From: Symsagittifera roscoffensis
Taxonomy: Eukaryota; Xenacoelomorpha; Acoela; Convolutidae
DNA: 64,000 bases
Direction: 5' to 3'
Assembly (NCBI RefSeq): GCF_963678635.1
Contig: NW_026971348.1
Span: forward strand, 1-64,000
Below are positions 30,884 to 40,404 of the stretch, in pieces. A program made the position numbers and the translations under genes. Numbering within the stretch: the stretch's first letter is position 1; every line of letters starts with the position of its first letter. A model generated the notes under the pieces. That model saw nothing but the letters and a program-made list of their open reading frames with translations. It did not search any database and was not told the DNA's origin.

Positions 30884-31253
30884 GTCCGTGCAGGAATTTC
30901 CCTATCCAATTAGACCCCCAAAAGGAAATTTTTGGTCCATTCTTTCAAATTTATGTTTGGTCCAAAACAAAACAGGTACAAAGAAAGTAATTTTTTCTTT
31001 TTGTATTTGATGAAAAGTCATACTTAATCAAATCAAATCTTGTGAGAATTTCATTCAATTTCTGAACGCTCATTTTCTACAGTGCGTTCAACAATAATGA
31101 TACAAGTTTTTTTAATGTTTCTATATAAGACAAAACCGAGGGGATAAAATTAACCAGTTTTTCATACTTTTCTTCTTTCAACTGAATTTTCTGATTATTT
31201 TTCCACGTGTTTCCTTTTCTACGATGCTTTATAAAATCTGATTTTTAAATATC
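30884..31253 (-). pseudogene. ORF V, copy B2
   Basis: Duplicate of 17,320-17,690, nearly identical (for example CCATGCAGG becomes CCGTGCAGG at about 30,886). Confidence 0.3.
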
Positions 31254-31264
31254 TGAACAATAAC

Positions 31265-31538
31265 TTAGAAAATTTTCCGTCTCCCATTATGCAAAGTCCA
31301 CTCAAACTGAGAAATTTGTGATTCTGTATCCAAATCTTGCCTTTTTAATAAATATCGTGATTCCGAAACTGTTAGTGAAAATTTCTGGGACTTTGCTTGT
31401 AAGGCGATATGAAAAAGTCTCAATTTATTTTGAAGCTTTAAAACGAGAATTCTGGAAAAACCAATGTTCCAACTCATACCGCTCAGCTCAAAGAAATTTC
31501 AAAAAAAGATTCAAGAAGATGAGTATTTGAATTAAATT
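31265..31538 (-). pseudogene. ORF Z, copy B2
   Basis: Duplicate of 17,702-17,975. The 70-codon frame is identical in sequence to copy A2. Confidence 0.25.
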
Positions 31539-31592
31539 ACTATAATAACATCACTCAACAAAATGATTGATTATTACAGTTTTCAACAAAAC

Positions 31593-32103
31593 ATAAAATC
31601 TTCCAAGACTTCGGCGAGTTCTTTGAATTCATTCAAAGTATAGTTGACATAGTCAACTTGCTTCATGACTTCGATCTCCTTTGCAGTGAAGAGTCGAATC
31701 TGAATGTAGGGTGGCTTGTTCACACTGTACGTTTTGATTGTGACTCACACCCTTCTTTTCTTGTATGTTGCTACGTCTTACACCGCATGACAATTCGCAA
31801 ATTCCTGCACCATGGTTGAGTCTTTGTCAGAAAAAGGGTTCCAATACAGGAACGAGACCAAGATTTTCTGCATCGTGAATAACAGTATTCCGTATTGCTG
31901 ATATCCTTTCCCCTTCTTTTTCACCAAGATAGACTTGCTGGGTTTGTACAATTTGTCCCGATTCATTTTTCTTTAGCAATTGGAAGCAAGGTTCAAAGTA
32001 AATTTTTCCCTTGTAGGGTTTTTGGGACCAAGATAATCTCCCAATTCTTTTTTGATTTTTAGCAAGTTCAATATAGTTGGAGAGAAAATCTTTTTTGATT
32101 TGA
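31593..32103 (-). pseudogene. ORF X, copy B2
   Basis: Duplicate of 18,030-18,540, with the C-terminal YVNYTLNEFKELAEVLEDF segment and the same frameshifts. Confidence 0.4.
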
Positions 32104-32593
32104 GACTCAGAGACAACTGATCAGTAGTAGATATTTCAAAATCTTGAAATATGTAAATATATAAAAATTAGGAAATGTAGATGACTCACTGTACATTCCA
32201 AATAAGGTATTATTACCTTAAATGGAATAATAGGTAGGCGATGATCATAATATGGAAAATGCGTAGGTGATTGAACTACTATAAAAGCAATTCAATGTAG
32301 ATAAAAATCATTTTCAAGAATTTTCAAGCCTATCCCACTTTTTATTCGGACTACAATTCAAAATCTCTTTTATCTCTGTCTCAGAAAACTTTTATGAAAA
32401 ATTCATTGTCACCCAAGACTACTGTGTATCTAACCATTCATCATTCAGCCCAGTGGAAAATTGCAATTTTCACTTATTATTAATCGTATCATCGCTCGTT
32501 CAATTTTTGCAAAGATGAGATAAATATCATTTCACCTACCAAATTGATGACTGTATATATCTTTTATACAAATGTTGATTTTATTCCAATATT
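32104..32593. other. Spacer upstream of ORF X copy B2
   Basis: Duplicate of 18,541-19,030. GTAGGCGATGAT is at 32,234-32,245 and GCGTAGGTGATTG at 32,261-32,273. No gene seen. Confidence 0.4.
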
Positions 32594-32894
32594 TTTTCAT
32601 CAAGAGATGAAGTTTTCAATCAATTGAACCGTGCAGTCGAACACAACTTGAAATGTAGAATACCGCAAAAATTACCCAGTGTTGCAAAGAAACGCCTGCT
32701 GCGAAAAAAAAATTCAAAAGACATTATCTCAATTTTGCTCAGAAGCTTGCGTCCGCTCAGACTCTTGGATCAGCTTTTTTGGAAAGGATTCGAAGAGTTC
32801 AAAACTCAAAGTATGAGACTGATTTGTTGAAATTTGTTGATTGTTTTATTGATGGTTATGGTACTGTAAATAGTGAGCGTGTCAATTTTTCTAT
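32594..32894 (+). pseudogene. ORF S, copy B
   Basis: Duplicate of 19,031-19,330 with nine instead of eight A at the frameshift site near 32,704-32,712, giving a different aberrant tail. The downstream SAFLERIRRVQNSKYETDLL segment is retained in its own frame. Confidence 0.35.
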
Positions 32895-32989
32895 TAATAA
32901 TTTAATATTTGTTTATAAAAAATCTTCTCAAAGCAGTTTTTATTTCAAATCAAAAATTTTTTCAACGAACCATTTTGTAATTTTCAACA

Positions 32990-33560
32990 CTTGTGCAAAA
33001 ATTAACTTGCAAGATGTTTTTTGCAAGATGCAAATTTTGATTTGATTTTTTTAATAAGTTTGCAAAATTTAAATTATACATTTTTAGAAGGTACAAAATT
33101 TTTTTTTTTTTGTACAAATGTGCAAAAATTTTCATATAATTTTTTTAGTTAAATGCAATTTTTGTGGTTTTTATGGGAAAGTTATGCAAAAATCTAACTT
33201 TTTTTCCGTTTATACATGTGCGAAAAATGCAAAAAAATAATTGATAAAACTTGTTAAACAATTGCTGAAAATTTTTCTTTTTTGATGTTTTTGAGTACTA
33301 TTTCTTTTATTAAAACAATGTTTTTCTGATGTTTTTGATTAACATACCTGCAAAAATTTTCAACAGTGCGAAAAAATCTTGTTACAAATTTTTTTAAAAT
33401 GCGAAAATATTCAATGACTTTTTTCTTATTTTGCGAGATTTTCTTTGATTTGTTTAACAGGTGTGCCAGAAATTTTATAAAAGTTTTTGCATGGTGCAAA
33501 AAATATAGTAAAGTTTTTAACATGTTTGCAAAAATTGTGATCATTGTTTTCGACATATAA
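32990..33560. repeat. Degenerate TGCAAAAATTTTC repeat, copy B
   Basis: Same repeat as 19,430-19,880 with 122 extra bases (about 33,195-33,320) that add further TGCGAAAAATGCAAAAAA-like units, as expected for gain or loss of repeat units. A T-run near 33,101 is also longer. Confidence 0.6.
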
Positions 33561-33652
33561 GAAAAAAAAAACTAGAATTTTTTACAAGATGTTAATAAAA
33601 TTACTAGATGCAGAGAAATTAAATTACAAAACACAAGACAACAACCAAATTT

Positions 33653-34149
33653 TTATAAATCAAAGAGCTGTCGAGCAGCTGAGTTCTCAAAATTTTGTAA
33701 GTTCGCAATGGAGTGCAAAGCTGGTCTTGCCTCCATCACTATTGGTTCGCTGACTGGAGTTCTTGGCTCAGAGAACCCCTCATCTTCTTCGATGAAAATT
33801 GGGTTGTCCACAGATTCCTCTTGCCAATTGAAGAGGAAATCGTCGAATATTTGAGCCACATACATAGAGTCAGGCGTTTCGGGGTAGTTCATTCCCACAT
33901 GCTCAGCCACTTTCTTCATCATTTGCATTTCTCCAAGTTGGTACTCTGTCATGGGCATTTGCGGTAATGATGTTCAATGAAATCCCTGCGCATCACCTCC
34001 ACCATGGGCCAGACTTGGATTGGATTGTCCATTCGTGCCAGAAAAACCCCACAAATTGTTTCTCGCACTTGGATTTTTACTAAATCAGCTGAAAATTCTA
34101 CCGAAAACATATTGTTGTCGTTTTGCAATGAGAAGATCAATTTGAGCAA
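33653..34149 (-). CDS. Acidic protein of unknown function, copy B
   Basis: Duplicate of 19,968-20,464. The 101-codon C-terminal frame (33,653-33,958) is identical residue for residue to copy A, as is the 66-codon N-terminal frame, including the one-base shift between them. No family is recognised. Confidence 0.45.
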
Positions 34150-34547
34150 TAAGTTGCGATGGAAGTTGAATAAGCATGAGAGTCGGAAAAAACCAAAAAT
34201 TTACAGTTGCGAGAGTAATAGTTGTCGGTGATTAAATTGAAACTAAAATATTTAGAGCTGATAGAGGAGGTAGTTGACGGTAGTTAAGCTGAAAAAAAAT
34301 GATTTCAAGTATAGAGAGAGAGAGTGGTACCACCATTTCCTAAGTGTGGGTTTAACCAATTAGAATAGTTTTCCTTATTTGGATTGTGGTCGTGTCGAGT
34401 CAGATTTTAGTTACTTTTTATGGAATTCTCATAGAAAAGTCGTGTCCAATCGGAAAAAGAGCTCCATTTTACACATTGTCGTTTCTAATCACAAAAATTT
34501 TCATTTCGGTTCTAGTTGTCAAATCCAATCAGACAAAAGTTTACTTT
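34150..34547. other. Spacer between acidic ORF and membrane ORF, copy B
   Basis: Duplicate of 20,465-20,862 with the GA-repeat near 34,313 and the three CCAAT strings. No gene seen. Confidence 0.35.
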
Positions 34548-35302
34548 TTAGGGACTTGAATCTTTCAAATAAGTAAAAATATACAAAAAAACAATTGCAA
34601 AAATAAATGACCAAAAGTTGTTTGCTGTAAAAATAAGAAATATTGCCAATATAAGTGACAAAAGAAGGAAAATTAAAAAAAGTAGCATCTCTGCAAGTCT
34701 TCTCATCAAGTTAATTGAATGTTTGTATACAATCGATGAGAAACTGCTACTTTTTGAGTAGATAGTCAAGTTTTTTTTTGATATAGATTTGAGAGGATAA
34801 CACAAAGTTGATGAGTTTTTCAAAGCAAATCTCTGGAAATCTTATTCCAAAGGATGGAGAAATTAAGAGCTGGGGAGTTTTGACAAAATTGGGAGTTAGA
34901 TAGGGAATAAAACGAGTCTTTGAAATTTTATTGTACGACTTTTTGAATAACTTCAAGTTTTCTAAAATAAATAAAATTTCTTTTCTAGACAGGTGTAACT
35001 CAGCAGTAAGTTTACAGCTTTGATAGGCAAAATGTGGATCAAAAGTAAACTCTTTGATTAAGTAAGTTTCCCTAAAGAGACTTTTACGTAGTCGGACAAA
35101 CCTATTTAAAGCAAAATAAACGTCCAAAAAAGTAAGCATCTACATCTATTTCATCAATAAGGAAATCACACGGAATAATTTTTTTTTCTTGTACAGTAAC
35201 TCGAGAAAATTCAAATGTTTTTTCATTGACATTTTTCAAAAATGATTTTTTTATATCCAAAATTATGTCTAGAAACTGCTCAGTTCTGACTGGCTGAAAG
35301 TT
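34548..35302 (-). pseudogene. Putative two-pass membrane protein, copy B (longer 5' end)
   Basis: Same three-frame structure as copy A with one substitution in the first membrane span (LILAIF for LISAIF). Unlike copy A, the frame upstream of FLKNVNEKTFEF stays open into the extra 270-base block (QFLDIILDIKKS and on toward 35,300). A TTTCAG acceptor-like string occurs there on the minus strand near 35,294-35,299. This favours the longer version being ancestral and copy A being deleted, though a short open frame can be chance. Confidence 0.45.
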
Positions 35303-35327
35303 TTTCTGGAAACTTCTAGAAATTTCG
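35303..35327. promoter_or_regulatory. Heat-shock element, five perfect pentamers
   Basis: Five contiguous alternating pentamers: tTTCt gGAAa cTTCt aGAAa tTTCg. This is the canonical nGAAn array bound by heat-shock factor trimers, and one more GAA follows out of register. It lies 378 bases upstream of the polB ATG and just upstream of the divergent membrane ORF. It is absent from copy A. Function is inferred from the motif only. Confidence 0.6.
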
Positions 35328-35333
35328 AAGAAA

Positions 35334-35525
35334 TGACGTAAGTGATTAAGTCATTAACATAAAAGGCAAAATGCGTGAGCGGTGATGTCACTTCTAATTA
35401 TACAATGACGTCATTGCCATAAAAGGAAAACTGCGTAGGCGGTGACGTCACTTCTATTCAAAGAATGACGTCATTACCATAAAATGATACTTGCGTAGGC
35501 GATGACGTCATTGTTAGTATAAGTA
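35334..35525. promoter_or_regulatory. Three 60-bp repeats rich in TGACGTCA (CRE/ATF-type)
   Basis: Three units of about 60 bases (about 35,346, 35,406 and 35,466) each run from a TCATT-CCATAAAA-type start through GCGTAGGCGGTGA to a CRE-like palindrome. Perfect TGACGTCA is at 35,406-35,413, 35,443-35,450, 35,466-35,473 and 35,503-35,510. Variants are TGACGTAA at 35,334 and TGATGTCA at 35,383. Such octamers bind CREB/ATF-family bZIP factors. The repeats lie between two divergently oriented genes and end about 100 bases before the predicted polB 5' intron. The 270-base block 35,256-35,525 is missing from copy A. Confidence 0.6.
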
Positions 35526-35704
35526 CGCTTATTTTATTGGGATAAATTATTCATTTTGTGTGCCAATCAGAAACAATTGAATTTTACTTCAAACTTTACA
35601 TTTCGTTACTTCACGAAAAGAAAAAAGTAAGTTCTTTATTCAATTGGTGATTTAAGTTTTTATATTTGGAACATTTCTAAAGTCCCAAAAAATTTTTTTA
35701 GATA
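35526..35704 (+). promoter_or_regulatory. polB upstream region and 5'UTR intron, copy B
   Basis: Duplicate of 21,571-21,749. ATTGG (a reversed CCAAT) is at 35,536 and CCAAT at 35,563-35,567. The predicted intron runs from GTAAGTT at 35,627 to AG at 35,700-35,701, four bases before the polB ATG at 35,705. Confidence 0.5.
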
Positions 35705-38700
35705 ATGCCTGCTCTTAACCGAAATGAGAAAGTCAAGTGTGAAGACTGTGGAATTATGTACAATCGCCAAAACGCAGCTCGAAATCAAAAAAGATGGGCT
35801 AAAGGAGTTATTTCTTGTCCTGATTGTAAGTATTCCACTTACAATCAACGTGAAATGAACTAGCATATGGTCCAGAAGCATGCAGCTTCAAGTTCGAAGC
35901 AGTCGACAATTTGTTTTTCTTGTGAGCAAAAGTTTCCAAGTTACTACTCTCTCCAACAACATCGGAGGAAAGAACATGGAGCAAAACAACGGAAACCTAG
36001 TGATAATGTAGCGGACTTGAACAATATTGTGAAGGAAGAAGGGGAAGATGCTGAAAATCTAAAGGAGAAACGTAGTGCTTGGATACAGAGATGGAGAATG
36101 GGAGACATGAGGTATTTAATTTTCAAACGCCAAAGTTTAATAAAGGTGGATTCCGCTGAAAAAATCAATATTGCTCTTGGATTTGTTCTCCGTAACGTCA
36201 AAACGGGAGAACATCGGTATTATTATGCACACGAAAACAATACGTTGTTCGAGAAATCGCATTTTGTGTACGAAAGCGGATTTGATTGCAATCCAGGGAA
36301 AAATTGAAAAAACTGATATCCTTGAGCAATGTACTCAAGAACATCAGAGCACAAAGTGGAGGTTCAAGTTGATCACAAATGTCACTTTTTTCGCTGCACT
36401 ACTAAAAAACATCCAAATGGCATGTCCAGACTCTGTGTTGCCTGAACGTTTACTACGACATTAGCAAGTAAACTGTTTTTTTTTCGAACGAAGATAAACA
36501 ATCATAAAAAGAACATCTTTGCTTTTTCCGTGCGTTAACAATGTATTTGCATGGTCATAGTAACCTCGATTTTCATAAATCTCAGCTGATTACCGAGTTT
36601 ACATCAAAATCTGGATACGATTCGAAAAACTTTCATGGAGTGTCAATCAATGATTTACATCTGGTAGAGGAATAGTTGAACGAAACATTCATTTACAATT
36701 TTGACATTCGAGACGGAGAATATGTTGGAGAATTAGCGAGGCGAAGTATTGGAAAAAAAGAAAAAATTGTGAAATTGCTGATATTCAACAACCATTTCAT
36801 TCATACGAATAAGATTGATTCTTTTTCAAGTGTTTCCGATGCCTTAGTTGTGAATGTTTCTTCAACAGATCAGACAACTTCAACAGACATCTTCTAACGT
36901 GTTAAGATAGATTGCGACATATTAATCCCAAAAACGCGTGAAAAATATTCGAGAAATTGGATGGATTCGACATTCCCTACAATGAAGATCAGACACTGTT
37001 TAGAAATGTAGCAGTTTCCGACATCGAATCTATTTGTGTTCCCACAGAAGATTTGAAAGCAACCGAAACAACTACTTGGAAAACATGTCCCTATTTCTGT
37101 CTCAGTATCTTCAAATCTGCAAGATGATCCAATTTTCTTGTGTGAAAAAGATCCAGAGCTCCTAATAATTGCTTTTGTTCCCAGCTTGGAACTGCTGGCC
37201 GAAAAAAGCAAATTACAAATGGGAACCAAGTTTCAAGAAATCGAAAACATTGTCAATGATTGAGTCAAAAAGATTTTTGATAAACTCAACGCTAGAACTT
37301 TAGCTAAAACACTAGAAGTCTTGGATTATGAAAATGATTGTGTTGAGGATGGCGAGGAAGATGATATATCGACGCAATTCTTGGGAATTCATAAAAATTA
37401 GCTGATCGACTTCAAACAACATTTAGAGCGTTATGTTAGTACATTACTGGTGTTCGGTTTTAATAGCGGTAGACACGATCTGAACCTTATCAAATCTTAT
37501 TTGATCCCGTACCTTATATGTGATAAATAAAATGAACCAACAGTCATTAAAAAATCAAATGATTTCATATCATTCAAATTTGGAGACGTGCAGTTTCTAG
37601 ACATAAGGAAGTTTCTTGGAGGAGCAACAACATTGGATTCGTTTCTGAAAGCCTATAAAGCAAGTTAAACCAAGAAGTTTTTCCCCTAATAATGGTTTGA
37701 CAGTCTAGACAAGCTTGATTGTACAGAGTTACCTCCATATGAAGCCTTTTTCAGCAAACTGAGAAATCACAACCCTTTCGAGAAAGATTTCAACGATTAT
37801 CAAAAACTAGTTAATGGAGGACTTGATCAGAAAATTGCGCTGAAAAAATTATGTTTTGAGTCAGTTCCACCAACCGGTTTTGAAAATTACTCTTTTTGAA
37901 AAACATCTTGGAACAAGACAGTATGATTACTTACGATGGTATAACAACAAAGATGTTGTTCCTACTCTTAAAGCTATGCAAAAACAGATAGAGTTTTACC
38001 ATGAATAGGGAACTGACATGCTGAAACTGTGATGCACGCTTCCAAATCTTGCAAAAATCTGCTTGCACAAATCGAAAAATCACAAATTCTACCCATTCTT
38101 TGAAGGAGATAAAGATTTTTGTGACAAAATTAGGGAAGACATGACTGGGGGTCCGTCAATAACTTTTACACGAAAAGCTACTGTCGATCAAAATTCTATA
38201 CGTAAATCTTCAAATGTTTGCAAGACAATAGTTGGAGTCAACGCTAGCCAATTATATCCACTCTCAATGGGCCACGAGATGCCGACCGGTTTTTACACAA
38301 GATGGGAGTATGACTCTGAACCTGGTCAATTCAAAGCTAGAAATAACAGGACAAGAAATTTCGAGAACATGGTAAAGTCCTTCTATCAAGAGTTGAGACG
38401 AGACCAGAGTGTAAAACTGAGTAAAATTGAGAGACACAACCGGAAAGCAGAAGAGAAATGTACTGTTTCTATGTTGATGACCACTGCGATGACTGTAAAA
38501 CAGTATTTGAAGCTATGGTTGCTAATATAATTTCTGCTCATGCCAACAATCCCGTCCATTGCTGTCAGAACAAGATACTGAAAAGGGAATTAAGAAGCGA
38601 GAAATGGATGAGTTGAGACGAGAGTACATAAAAGAAAAAGGTTACAATATTCAGGATATGTGGGAGTGTGAGTGGTTTGAGCACTTTAAAACAGATTCTT

Positions 38701-39739
38701 CATTCAAGAATCATGTCAAGACAAATTTTCACTTCAAAAGACCTCTGTCTACTGATTGCTTACTTGAACAAAAAAAGAACGGATCTCTTTTTGGCTATGT
38801 GCAATACGATTTAATAGTTCCCGACGAGTTGAAGCCCAAAATTTCAAATTTTCCTCCAATGTTCAAAATTATTGACGTCTGCCGTAACGATATTGGAGAA
38901 TAAATGAAAAACTATGCCGAAAAAAACGATTTGTTGAAAAACCCACACCGAATATTGATTTCCAGTTTCAAATTAGAAAATTGTTCAATCATAACACCTC
39001 TTCTTAACTTCTATCTAAGTCTTGGACTTCAATGTACAATAATTTTTTGGTTTGTTGAGTACACACCTAGGTAATGTTTAAGCAACTTTGTGCAATCTGT
39101 TGTTGATGCTCGACGAGAAGGAGACGAGAATCCACACTCTGGAGTTGTTGCTGAGACCACGAAGCTTCCCGGCAACAGTTCGTACGGGTATCAAATAATG
39201 GACAGATCCCGACAAACGATAACCAAATATCTAGGCGATGAGAAGAAACAGAAAGCAATAAATGAGAAGTTTACCATGCGATTGAATTATGTGAAAAAAA
39301 AACTTAAATGAAGTAGAACTATTGAAGTCAACAATTGAACATAGAGAACCAATTTTTGTAGGTTTTTTCATTCTTCAATACGCCAAACTTAGAATAATGG
39401 AGTTATACTACAACTTCTCCCGCAAGTGTGAGATTCAATTCGAGGAATTGGAGATGGATACGGACTCTTTGTATCTAGCGTTAGCAGAAGATAACCTAGA
39501 CGTATTGCTGCTATGATAGTAAGAGCAACAAACCTAAATTTAGCAGCAAAGAACTCAACAAAAGAACGCTAGAAGATACTGGGGATGGCCCAATGTCTAA
39601 AAACAGACTAGTGCTTGACGAAGCTGTAAATTTGAAGTCGACCAATTGCGGATACAAAACCTCCAAACCCAAACATTTAGTCGGAACATATGGACAAACT
39701 AAAAAAGCACTAAGTTATTTTATCCGAAAAGGGAATTAA
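35705..39739 (+). pseudogene. Protein-primed DNA polymerase B, copy B
   Basis: Second copy of the polymerase, nearly identical to 21,750-25,786. It shares the early TAG, the motif A Asn (AAC, 38,240-38,242), motif C DTDS (39,457-39,468), the deletion after motif C and the stop at 39,737-39,739. Private changes: one T fewer near 38,115 opens KDFCDKIREDM in frame with what follows, and one G fewer with changes near 38,517-38,527 breaks the KLWVATM segment of copy A (here KLWLLI). The copies have therefore gone on decaying separately. Confidence 0.92.
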
Positions 39740-39792
39740 TATTGATGTTATATGTACTAAGCAATTGAATTTGTAAATTTTAGTTTTGTAAA

Positions 39793-40394
39793 TTAGTAAA
39801 ATTTGATACGATGCAATGATTTATATGTTATTTAACTTTTCAATTGTAATGTAACAAATTACAGTTATTTAATTTTTCGCCCAAAAAATTTGACATTTTC
39901 GAAGTTTCACTAGGTTTCAGCATAGTTTTAGGTAGATAGAAAGTAAGATTATTCAGTAAAATAGGTAGAATTATAGCTAATTCTACCGTGTTTTTAAGTT
40001 TTTTTTGAATTTTTTTGAAAAAAACTCAAAGTTTTTACCCAAAAACAATTACCCTTGACTTACCATGTACCAAAAAACCAATTGAAAACCCTTCATTCCA
40101 CAATCTAAACCTATTTAACCTGTAATATTTAACAATTAGATAACACGCTTTGACCTTTTGCGAAAAAAATAGACGATTCTACACAAAAACCAAAAAAAAT
40201 CGTTTTTCTTACCATTATCTTACGATCACACAAACCATAAAACCCTACCATTGTCATTCCCTATCTTAATATATTGCAGACTCTATACACAATGTTAATA
40301 CGTAGCAGGAAGCACGGATGCTCTATTCCCTTTCTCAAAACATGAGAGTCTTCCTCCTACCACCCCCCCCCCCCCACTTCTCCTCACACATATA
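39793..40394. repeat. Right terminal inverted repeat, copy B
   Basis: Duplicate of 25,840-26,440, again running straight into satellite. The C-run near 40,362-40,375 differs in length from copy A. No left TIR belongs to this copy, since the duplication began inside the element. Confidence 0.85.
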
Positions 40395-40404
40395 CTACTT
40401 ATAA

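Noticed and set aside
35256-35525. A TA-flanked MITE carrying the HSE
   Set aside because: No terminal inverted repeats were found and the membrane ORF stays open into the block; kept only as an unresolved alternative.
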